From: Flavobacteriales bacterium
GTDB lineage: Bacteria; Bacteroidota; Bacteroidia; Flavobacteriales_D; Sanyastnellaceae
DNA: 5,075 nt
NCBI GenBank assembly: GCA_028823435.1
Contig: JAPKBK010000138.1
Location: forward strand, 1 to 5,075
Direction: 5' to 3'
The translations under genes were made by a program, and so were the position numbers. Shown here one piece after another: positions 1 through 5,075 of this stretch; the first letter of the stretch is position 1, and each line of letters opens with the position of its first letter. The notes under the pieces are model-generated. The model was not told where the DNA came from. It worked only from the letters and a program-made list of their open reading frames with translations, and searched no databases.

Positions 1-567
1 ACAGATCATATTTCTATGGCGGGTCCTTGGCTTCGTTACAGAGGACATTTGGACAACATCTCTAACAATACTTTAACGGGCGCATTAAATTCCTTCGGTG
101 GGGCAACGAATAAAGTTAAAAACCAACTTGACGGAACTTTTGGTGAGGTGCCTGCTGTAGCGAGAGCCTATAAAGCTGCTGGCGTTGCGTCTGTAGTGAT
201 CGGTGATTCGAATTATGGCGAAGGGAGCTCTCGTGAGCACGCAGCGATGCAGCCACGTCATCTTGGCGTTCACGCGGTCATTGTGAATTCTTTTGCACGT
301 ATCCACGAGACAAACCTTAAGAAACAGGGAATGTTGGGATTGACGTTTATGAACGAAAACGATTACAATCTCATTCAAGAAGATGATACGTTCAACTTCG
401 TAGATTTAGAAGATTTCGCGCCAGGTAAGCCATTGACAATAGAGGTGGTTCACTCAGATGGTTCTGTGGATGTTGTGATGACGAAGCACACCTATAACGA
501 ACAACAGATAAGTTGGTACCGTGCAGGATCTGCGCTTAACATGATCAAAGAAGAAAACGCAAAATAA
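1..567 (+). CDS. acn: Aconitate hydratase (mitochondrial-type aconitase), C-terminal part
   Basis: This is the last 188 residues of a [4Fe-4S] aconitase, which interconverts citrate and isocitrate in the TCA cycle in the cytoplasm. The reading frame is open from base 1, so the start and the cluster-binding cysteines lie outside the window. The visible part is the swivel domain 4. It opens with TDHISMAGPW and RGHLDNISNN, then has GDSNYGEGSSREHAA and FARIHETNLKKQG, and ends with FAPGKPL and WYRAGSALN. By alignment from memory to pig mitochondrial aconitase, Arg14 of this fragment matches Arg580, and Ser76-Ser77-Arg78 match Ser642 (catalytic base), Ser643 and Arg644; the 62-residue spacing agrees. 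The motifs match the mitochondrial type better than the long AcnA/IRP or AcnB types. The gene ends with TAA at 565-567 and converges on a leftward lipoprotein gene only 2 nt away. The key residues in this part are intact. Confidence 0.96.
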   Translation, partial: TDHISMAGPWLRYRGHLDNISNNTLTGALNSFGGATNKVKNQLDGTFGEVPAVARAYKAAGVASVVIGDSNYGEGSSREHAAMQPRHLGVHAVIVNSFARIHETNLKKQGMLGLTFMNENDYNLIQEDDTFNFVDLEDFAPGKPLTIEVVHSDGSVDVVMTKHTYNEQQISWYRAGSALNMIKEENAK

Positions 568-585
568 TTCTACTGAGGAATTATT
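563..585. terminator. AT-rich hairpin spanning both convergent stop codons, candidate bidirectional terminator
   Basis: AATAATTC (563-570) and GAATTATT (578-585) form a perfect 8-bp stem around a 7-nt loop (571-577). The stem contains the aconitase TAA (565-567), and the stop codon of the leftward lipoprotein gene (570-572) sits at its inner edge. A mismatch at 562/586 is followed by two more pairs (561/587 and 560/588). Read leftward, the stem is followed by a T-rich run (TTTTGCGTTTTCTT on the minus strand), which fits intrinsic termination of the lipoprotein operon. Read rightward there is no T-run. Seven of the eight pairs are A-T, so the stem is weak and the call is tentative. Confidence 0.4.
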
Positions 586-1067
586 GTGAATTCGGCGTCA
601 ATGGTTCCACCATTTCCGCTTGATCCAGCAAGGACGTTTGTCAATGTAAGTACGTGTGAGTTGTCCGTGATTAAAACGTTGACAATGCCACTTGAGATGT
701 CCCAGTTTACATCTAAACCTGGAACTTCAATCTCATTCGCAACCAATACGTCAACAGCGTTTACGGTCGTTGATGCACCATCAGTCGTTACATCCACAGT
801 CAAGGCAAGATCGTGATTTGGATTGTGGTTGGCCACTTCGTTTTCTGTTCTTAAATCGGCGACGATGTGATAACGGTAAAGGTTAGGCGCGTCGTCACTA
901 GGCACAAACCCTTCTGCCAAACGCACAGACAAAACTTTGTCGCCGAGTGAGAGGTCACCACATTCGCAGTTGTACTCGATATTAACGAATGGTTCATGTT
1001 TTTTACATCCGTTGAACAAAACAGCAGCTGCGAAAAAAGCAATAAGGGTATATGTGATTGATTTCAT
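570..1067 (-). CDS. Small predicted lipoprotein of unknown function (165 aa)
   Basis: I do not recognise this family. The N-terminus is a lipoprotein signal peptide: MKS, a hydrophobic stretch at about residues 5-18, then FNGC with Cys21 as the likely lipidated residue and KKHE after it. The -3/-2 positions of the lipobox are loose but plausible for Bacteroidota. The mature part is about 145 residues, rich in Val, Thr, Asp and Asn and in alternating hydrophobic patterns, which suggests a beta-sandwich-like domain. The only other cysteines are Cys34 and Cys36 in NCECG. The ATG at 1065-1067 is chosen because it directly precedes the signal peptide; no Shine-Dalgarno sequence is visible. The gene lies 39 nt downstream of the NamZ-family gene on the same strand and may be the last gene of that operon or have its own promoter (see 1073-1080). 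It is probably anchored in the outer or inner membrane facing the periplasm or cell surface. Confidence 0.8.
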   Translation of the reverse strand: MKSITYTLIAFFAAAVLFNGCKKHEPFVNIEYNCECGDLSLGDKVLSVRLAEGFVPSDDAPNLYRYHIVADLRTENEVANHNPNHDLALTVDVTTDGASTTVNAVDVLVANEIEVPGLDVNWDISSGIVNVLITDNSHVLTLTNVLAGSSGNGGTIDAEFTIIPQ

Positions 1068-1072
1068 TGTTG

Positions 1073-1080
1073 CGAAGATA
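1073..1080 (-). promoter_or_regulatory. Possible Bacteroidota -7 box before the small lipoprotein gene
   Basis: On the minus strand TATCTTCG lies 5 nt before the ATG of the small lipoprotein. It differs from the Bacteroidota -7 consensus TAnnTTTG by one base. No TTG (-33 element) is seen at the usual distance upstream. If it is functional, transcription would begin at or within a few bases of the start codon. Confidence 0.25.
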
Positions 1081-1106
1081 GGGTTTACAAACGGACGAAT
1101 TTACTT

Positions 1107-2390
1107 TTAGTTTCTCTGAATGGGATAGAGTAAATAGGGGTGTCTGTCCATTCTGAATTGAATCAAATCTTTGTCCCAAAGCGCTTTTAACGCCTCCAGG
1201 TCTTCTCCTTTTTCTAAGCACAAACGAAGTTGATCTGTTCCAGCCAATTTATCGAAGAAGCCCTTTGAAGTGAAGAAGCCGGTGATTTCATTGTCATCAT
1301 TGCGAAATGAATGTGCATACGTTTCTAGAATACTGAGGTCCCAACTTGGACCATCCAGCCACCATGTCTCACCTGTTGATTTCAGGTTTTCTCCGACACA
1401 ATCAACGTTTTCGTGTTTTGGGTATGGAGAGGCGCCAGGCGAAGAAACAGGTGTGAAACTCAAAGCGTCATTTGCGACAGGGATATTTGGAATCATTCCA
1501 ATGGGAACACCTGCGATCTCAAAAGGGGTAGGGGTTCCTCGCCCAATACTGACATTTGTGGGTTCAAGAAAACAAAGTGAGGGGTAGAGTTCAACAGAGA
1601 TGTGAGTAGGTAGATTCGGTGAAGGCGCAATAGACAACATGTACCGATCGGAGTGTGCATACCCCCCGCACTTGATGACGGTGAGTCTCGGTGTTGCGTC
1701 ACCTTCTAGCCAGCCTTCGCCTACAGCCATTTTTGCGAGCTCTCCGAAAGTCATGCCGTGAATCACCGGAACAGGAGCCCACCCCACAAATGACTTGAAA
1801 GCTGGATCGAGCATGGGGCCGTCGACATGATGTCCGTGGGGGTTGGGCCTGTCAAGGACTAAAACCTCAACATCGCTTTCTGCTGCGGCTTCCATGACGA
1901 GCAGCATCGTGCTCAAATACGTATAAAAACGCGCGCCCACATCTTGAATGTCGAAGATGATTAAGTCAACTTCTGACAGTGATTCTTTGGACGGTTTGCG
2001 AGATTTCCCATGCAAAGAGAGAATGGGGAGATTCGTTTTTGGATCAATGTCGTCGTAGATGTGGTCGCCATTCGCATGGTCTCCACGGAATCCATGTTCA
2101 GGCGCAAAAACCTTGACGATATCGACCGCTCTCACTAACAAAGTATCGACCAAATGGACGATTGGGTTCGGTGTGTCGGCAAAAAGCACTGATGTATGAT
2201 TTCCAACGATTGCGACACGCTTGTCAGTTGCAATTTTAACGATTTGATCAATCTGCTCATTGCCCAATGAGATTCTGTGTGGCGCAAAGGTGCGCGTCGT
2301 TTGGCCTGAACAATTTGATAAAACAGAAAGGGAGAGAATGCAGGCAAGGAAAACATTCAGATTAGATACATATTTCATTGCGTACATCAT
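1107..2390 (-). CDS. namZ: NamZ-family (DUF1343, GH171) exo-beta-N-acetylmuramidase, predicted lipoprotein
   Basis: Members of this family (NamZ of Bacillus subtilis and Tannerella forsythia) release N-acetylmuramic acid from the non-reducing end of peptidoglycan fragments. The 427-residue protein has a lipoprotein signal: a hydrophobic segment at about residues 11-24, then LSNC with Cys27 as the likely lipid site (Asn at -1 is unusual). Family motifs follow in order: VGNHTS (62-67), FAPEHGFRGDHANG (95-108), FDIQDVGARFYTY (146-158), LDRPNP (179-184), DGP (190-192), LYPS (268-271), TNVSIGRGT (278-286) and a C-terminal RHPYLLYP. As I recall the Bacillus protein, it has Glu where this one has Ile in the SIGRGT motif. 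The ATG at 2388-2390 overlaps the permease stop as ATGA; in-frame ATGs at codons 2 and 5 are alternatives, and codon 5 (2376-2378) gives a more typical MKYVSN signal-peptide start. The protein likely acts on cell-wall fragments in the periplasm or at the surface. Family assignment is firm; exact substrate is inferred. Confidence 0.92.
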   Translation of the reverse strand: MMYAMKYVSNLNVFLACILSLSVLSNCSGQTTRTFAPHRISLGNEQIDQIVKIATDKRVAIVGNHTSVLFADTPNPIVHLVDTLLVRAVDIVKVFAPEHGFRGDHANGDHIYDDIDPKTNLPILSLHGKSRKPSKESLSEVDLIIFDIQDVGARFYTYLSTMLLVMEAAAESDVEVLVLDRPNPHGHHVDGPMLDPAFKSFVGWAPVPVIHGMTFGELAKMAVGEGWLEGDATPRLTVIKCGGYAHSDRYMLSIAPSPNLPTHISVELYPSLCFLEPTNVSIGRGTPTPFEIAGVPIGMIPNIPVANDALSFTPVSSPGASPYPKHENVDCVGENLKSTGETWWLDGPSWDLSILETYAHSFRNDDNEITGFFTSKGFFDKLAGTDQLRLCLEKGEDLEALKALWDKDLIQFRMDRHPYLLYPIQRN

Positions 2391-3859
2391 TTAATTCTTA
2401 ACGCTGTAGATGGATGTATTCTTGTGCTGTACCAAGCCGGTAAGAGCATAGAGACGACGCACGCAGAAAATGCGATTCCTTCGATGAACATCAATCTCGA
2501 GAAGTCGAAAAGTATGGGTACTTCTGAAACATAGTAGGCATTAGGATCTAGGGTGATTAATCCTGTTTGCTTTTGGATGATGCAGACCGTTAATCCGAGG
2601 ATGTTTCCAATCAGAAACCCGCCCCCGATGATTCTCGTGGCATACTGCACAAACAGTCTGATGACACTCGAGTCTCTCATTCCGAGCGCCTTCAGGAGAC
2701 CTACTTGAGATCTTCTTTCTAGAATAACGATCAGAAGCGCACTGACCATATTGATAATACTGATGAGTACCATCAGGCCGATGATCACAACCACATTTAA
2801 ATCAAGCATCCCAAGCCAGCTGAAAATTTCTCTGCTTTGTTCTGTTATTTTATTTGTGGTGAATGTGTGCGGTATGGTGTAGAGAATTTCGTCATCGATG
2901 GTTGCCAGGTCTGCAAAGTTGTCTATGTAAACTTCATATCCGTCAGCAAACAGTGTCCACGATCCATCTCCTGCTTCCGCATGCCATGTGTCCTCGGAAT
3001 GGTATAAATGGGCTGTGTCTTGGACTTCAGATGACCCCACAATCCATGCGTATTCTATTGAAGTGTCAGGGTTCTGGAGCTCTATTTCAGGCGCCCATCT
3101 TCCCAGCGGCGCTTCACCTTCAAGGGTTTTTCCAAACGACGCACCACGAATATCCAGCCTGTCTGACGTTTCGGTGAGATAGATCACAGCTTGAACACCA
3201 CGGTTTGACACTTCTTGAAGAAGGGAGCTTTGAACAAATATGAACCGTTCATCGTACTCCAGAAGTCCAGTTTCATAGATGCCGCACACCCGAACTACCC
3301 TGGGTTTAACATCTTCATTTTTGATGACCAAATAAAGACTGATGCGGTCATTTGTGTCGAGTTCCAAAGTCTTTGCCAGAGGAGCCGAAATAAGGACGTC
3401 GGATTTTTCAGTAGGCAGTTTGCCGTAAATAAGCGCCTCCGAAATCATGTCTGAATTGCTGCTAAACCCGCGTGAATCCTCAAGGTCAATCCCTTTTACG
3501 GATACGCCTTTTAACGCTTTATTTGTCTCGAGTAACCCCGCGTTTACATACAATGGGGCGACAGATTTCACCCCGTTTAGGTCATTTATTTCGCTGAGTA
3601 AATCTGAATTTAAAACGATTCCGTCGTTGTCAGGATCGATAGGGATGATTTGTATGTGAGACCCAAACCCGATGACGAGATCTCGAATCTCACTCTGAAA
3701 TCCTTGAACGATTGCCGTAGAGATGATGATCAGACCCAGCCCCAATGCAATTCCTGCAGTTGCGATTCGTACAACGGGTTTGGCCCAAGAGGATGCAGAA
3801 CTATTCGCATTGCTCATTCTATTTGCAATTCGCCTTGTGATTTTACCTTTTGTACTCAT
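2387..3859 (-). CDS. FtsX/LolC-E-type ABC transporter permease with enlarged periplasmic domain
   Basis: This 490-residue inner-membrane protein has the FtsX/MacB/LolC-E fold. TM1 lies at about residues 29-51, followed by the family-typical GFQSEIRDLVIGFGSHIQI. A large periplasmic domain spans about 55-350. Three TM helices follow at about 355-379, 406-428 and 455-476, with the cytoplasmic coupling segment ERRSQVGLLKALG between TM2 and TM3. The later motifs INMVSALLIVILERR, LDPNAYY and VPI resemble Bacteroidota homologues annotated as lipoprotein-release or FtsX-like permeases. Those are usually about 400-410 residues (from memory), so this one is roughly 80 longer; the excess seems to lie at residues 232-305. 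The start is MSTKGK at 3857-3859 rather than an in-frame ATG 35 codons upstream, because the extra residues are unlike the family N-terminus and would cross the divergent promoter region. No ATP-binding partner is encoded here. Its TGA overlaps the NamZ gene's ATG, suggesting translational coupling. The transported substrate is unknown. Confidence 0.88.
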   Translation of the reverse strand: MSTKGKITRRIANRMSNANSSASSWAKPVVRIATAGIALGLGLIIISTAIVQGFQSEIRDLVIGFGSHIQIIPIDPDNDGIVLNSDLLSEINDLNGVKSVAPLYVNAGLLETNKALKGVSVKGIDLEDSRGFSSNSDMISEALIYGKLPTEKSDVLISAPLAKTLELDTNDRISLYLVIKNEDVKPRVVRVCGIYETGLLEYDERFIFVQSSLLQEVSNRGVQAVIYLTETSDRLDIRGASFGKTLEGEAPLGRWAPEIELQNPDTSIEYAWIVGSSEVQDTAHLYHSEDTWHAEAGDGSWTLFADGYEVYIDNFADLATIDDEILYTIPHTFTTNKITEQSREIFSWLGMLDLNVVVIIGLMVLISIINMVSALLIVILERRSQVGLLKALGMRDSSVIRLFVQYATRIIGGGFLIGNILGLTVCIIQKQTGLITLDPNAYYVSEVPILFDFSRLMFIEGIAFSACVVSMLLPAWYSTRIHPSTALRIK

Positions 3860-3865
3860 CGGGAA

Positions 3866-3873
3866 TAAAGGTA
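3866..3873 (-). promoter_or_regulatory. Possible Bacteroidota -7 box before the permease gene
   Basis: On the minus strand TACCTTTA lies 6 nt before the permease ATG and differs from TAnnTTTG only at the last base. A TTT rather than TTG occurs 17 nt upstream (3891-3893), so the -33 element is weak or absent. It would drive the permease, NamZ-family and lipoprotein cluster with almost no 5' leader. Confidence 0.3.
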
Positions 3874-3909
3874 GTATTAGAGATGCGCATAAATGTCCCC
3901 ATGAGTACT

Positions 3910-3917
3910 TACTTTTG
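3910..3917 (+). promoter_or_regulatory. Bacteroidota -7 box (exact TAnnTTTG) before the PLP-enzyme gene
   Basis: TACTTTTG matches the Bacteroidota -7 consensus exactly and is followed by CAGA and then ATG at 3922. A transcript starting at the usual distance would begin at or next to that ATG. This favours 3922 as the start over the upstream in-frame ATG at 3901, which would put the box inside the coding region. No TTG is found at the usual -33 distance. Confidence 0.4.
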
Positions 3918-3921
3918 CAGA

Positions 3922-4914
3922 ATGAATAAAGGAAAAAACGTACACGATAACATCCTGGGTGCAATTGGCAATACGCCTCTTATTAAACTGAATAAGATCG
4001 TTGAAGATTTCCCTTGCGATGTGTATGCCAAAGTTGAATATTTCAACCCTGGTCACAGTGTAAAAGACAGGATGGCACTCCAAATGATTGAAGATGCTGA
4101 GGCTTCGGGTGACTTAAAACCCGGAGGAACCATCATCGAGTGCACGTCTGGTAACACGGGGATGGGGCTCGCCATTGCTGCAATCGTGAAAGGCTACAAG
4201 ATTATTTGTACAACAAATTGTAAGCAGAGTAAGGAGAAGGTGGATATGTTAAGGGCGATGGGCTCTACGGTTCATGTTTGTCCTACTGCTGTCGCGCCTG
4301 ATCACCCAGATAGTTACTACAGTGTTGCCAGGAAATTGAATTCAGAAATCGAGAACAGTTTCTGGTGCAATCAATACGACAATCTCAGCAACGGCAAAGC
4401 GCATTATCTTTCTACTGGTCCTGAAATATGGGCGCAAACCGAGGGGCGGATCACGCATTTTATTGTCGGCGTCGGAACAGGAGGGACCATCTCAGGTGTG
4501 GCGAAATATCTTAAAGAACAGAATCCAGATATTCAGATTTGGGGAGTCGATTCTTATGGTTCGGTTTTTAAAAAATACCTCGAGACAGGTGAGTTTGATG
4601 AAAACGAAATCTACAGCTACCTGACTGAAGGCATCGGAGAAGATATCTTGCCTGCAAACGTCAAGTTTGACCTCATTGATAAGTTTGAGAAGGTCACCGA
4701 TAAAGATGCTGCCCTCGCCGCGCGTGAGCTCGCCCTCAAAGAAGGTTTGTTTCTCGGATACTCTTGCGGTTCGGCCATGCAAGGTCTTCGTCAACTTAAG
4801 TCTGAGCTTAAATCTGACGACGTTCCAGTCGTCCTCTTCCACGATCACGGCTCCCGTTACGTTGCGAAAATTTACAACGACGACTGGATGCGCGCGCAGG
4901 GGTTTATTGACTGA
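3922..4914 (+). CDS. PLP-dependent cystathionine beta-synthase/cysteine synthase family enzyme without CBS domains
   Basis: This 330-residue cytoplasmic enzyme belongs to the fold-type II PLP beta-synthases. It should condense serine or O-acetylserine with homocysteine or sulfide to give cystathionine or cysteine. Visible motifs are GNTPLIKL (16-23), NPGHSVKDR with the PLP-binding Lys48, the substrate loop TSGNTG (75-80), the phosphate-binding GTGGT (185-189), and GYSCGSA with Ser281 placed to contact the pyridine nitrogen. GVDSYGS (208-214), EGIGEDILP (236-244) and the C-terminal SRYVAKIYNDDWM resemble human cystathionine beta-synthase more than CysK. The regulatory Bateman (CBS) domains are absent, as the protein ends after the catalytic core. 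The start at 3922 follows a perfect -7 box; ATGs at 3901 and 3850 are in frame but add residues unlike the family. It is divergent from the permease gene, and its TGA abuts the stop of rocD. Family is certain; choice between cystathionine and cysteine synthesis is open. Confidence 0.93.
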   Translation: MNKGKNVHDNILGAIGNTPLIKLNKIVEDFPCDVYAKVEYFNPGHSVKDRMALQMIEDAEASGDLKPGGTIIECTSGNTGMGLAIAAIVKGYKIICTTNCKQSKEKVDMLRAMGSTVHVCPTAVAPDHPDSYYSVARKLNSEIENSFWCNQYDNLSNGKAHYLSTGPEIWAQTEGRITHFIVGVGTGGTISGVAKYLKEQNPDIQIWGVDSYGSVFKKYLETGEFDENEIYSYLTEGIGEDILPANVKFDLIDKFEKVTDKDAALAARELALKEGLFLGYSCGSAMQGLRQLKSELKSDDVPVVLFHDHGSRYVAKIYNDDWMRAQGFID

Positions 4915-5075
4915 TTACTTTCCGTGTTCCACAAAGGTCTTGCGGATGATCGCAAGGCATTCGTCAAGCTGCGCTTCAGTAATCACTAACGGAGGCGCAA
5001 AGCGGATGATATTCCCATGGGTGGGTTTCGCAAGCAGTCCGTTGTCTTTCATTGAGACGCATAGGTCCCAAGCTG
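4915..5075 (-). CDS. rocD: Ornithine aminotransferase, C-terminal end
   Basis: The minus strand encodes the last 52 residues of a protein whose start lies beyond the right edge. The sequence contains DNGLLAKPTHGNIIRFAPP followed by LVITEAQLDECL, which closely matches the C-terminus of ornithine-delta-aminotransferase (human: DNGLLAKPTHGDIIRFAPP). This PLP enzyme converts ornithine and 2-oxoglutarate to glutamate-5-semialdehyde and glutamate, linking arginine, ornithine and proline metabolism in the cytoplasm. The Arg of IIRFAPPL (codon 5002-5004) corresponds to human Arg413, part of the substrate-gating pair with Glu235. The tail ends RKTFVEHGK with TAA at 4915-4917, directly abutting the TGA of the convergent PLP-enzyme gene. 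The active-site lysine is outside the window. Only the 3' end is visible, but the motif is nearly diagnostic. Confidence 0.92.
   Translation of the reverse strand, partial: AWDLCVSMKDNGLLAKPTHGNIIRFAPPLVITEAQLDECLAIIRKTFVEHGK

Larger units (their letters stand above)
3860..3921. promoter_or_regulatory. Divergent intergenic region between permease and PLP-enzyme genes
   Basis: These 62 nt separate two divergent starts and should hold both promoters. A perfect TAnnTTTG box faces right and a one-mismatch box faces left. Near the centre is the perfect palindrome ATGCGCAT (3883-3890), and AGTACT (3904-3909) is a shorter one. No convincing TTG -33 element is seen for either direction, and no riboswitch-sized leader fits here. 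Confidence 0.6.

Noticed and set aside
586..886. Rightward open frames opposite the small lipoprotein
   Set aside because: They are antisense to a gene with a clear signal peptide, lack recognisable protein features and are short; they are shadow frames.
1083..1092. Near-palindrome GTTTACAAAC between the NamZ-family and lipoprotein genes as an operator or terminator
   Set aside because: Arms are only 4 bp around a 2-base centre, no T-tract fits a terminator, and AT-rich near-palindromes of this size are common by chance.
1270..1587. 105-codon rightward open frame opposite the NamZ-family gene
   Set aside because: It is antisense to strongly conserved GH171 motifs and has no domain, signal peptide or promoter of its own.
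3850..3921. Longer starts (3850 or 3901) for the PLP enzyme
   Set aside because: The added residues are unlike the family, and an exact -7 box (3910-3917) lies just before the ATG at 3922. The 3901 start is not strictly excluded.
3860..3964. In-frame upstream ATG giving a 35-residue longer permease N-terminus
   Set aside because: The added residues (Cys-, aromatic- and basic-rich) do not resemble the family N-terminus, would overlap the divergent gene's start, and would run through the likely promoter region.
4492..4848. 118-codon leftward open frame opposite the PLP enzyme
   Set aside because: It mirrors a conserved catalytic core and has no independent features; it is a reading-frame shadow.
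4937..4958. Hairpin CTTGCG/CGCAAG with a 6-nt loop, about 25 nt after the PLP-enzyme stop, as a terminator
   Set aside because: It lies inside rocD codons, its stem is only 6 bp plus a wobble and one pair, and no T-run follows in the rightward direction.
1..5075. Mobile elements, CRISPR repeats, tRNA genes, toxin-antitoxin or defence genes
   Set aside because: Both strands were read for them; none was seen, and nearly all bases are accounted for by six housekeeping or envelope genes.

Overview
The window looks like chromosomal DNA of a Bacteroidota bacterium, most likely in or near the Flavobacteriales. Three things point there: the FtsX-type permease has the sequence style of Bacteroidota homologues; no start codon has a clear Shine-Dalgarno sequence; and AT-rich boxes resembling the Bacteroidota -7 promoter element (TAnnTTTG) lie just upstream of several starts. 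The phylum is fairly secure, but anything finer is a guess. There are no tRNA or rRNA genes, insertion sequences, CRISPR repeats or phage genes. The only non-coding stretches are about 2, 39 and 62 nt, so roughly 98% of the window is coding.

Layout, left to right. The 3' end of a mitochondrial-type aconitase gene (TCA cycle) reads rightward and enters from the left edge. It converges on a three-gene leftward cluster that spans most of the window. In transcription order the cluster is an inner-membrane FtsX/LolC-E-type permease, a DUF1343/NamZ-family lipoprotein (exo-beta-N-acetylmuramidase, GH171), and a small unrecognised lipoprotein. The first two overlap as ATGA, and the third follows after a 39-nt gap. 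A 62-nt divergent intergenic region separates the permease from a rightward PLP enzyme of the cystathionine beta-synthase/cysteine synthase family. That gene ends exactly where the leftward ornithine aminotransferase gene (rocD, 3' end only) ends, with no base between the two stop codons.

How the genes fit together. The leftward cluster is a plausible cell-envelope unit: a permease related to those that move lipoproteins or control envelope processes, followed by two predicted lipoproteins, one of which should attack peptidoglycan fragments. The flanking genes are housekeeping metabolism (TCA cycle, sulfur amino acids, arginine/ornithine catabolism) with no obvious functional link to it. I see no clearly new defence, mobile or RNA-based system. 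The points most worth a second look are an apparent insert of about 70 residues in the permease's periplasmic domain, the envelope operon itself, -7-like boxes that almost touch start codons (possible leaderless mRNAs), and the two tail-to-tail gene junctions with almost no spacer.
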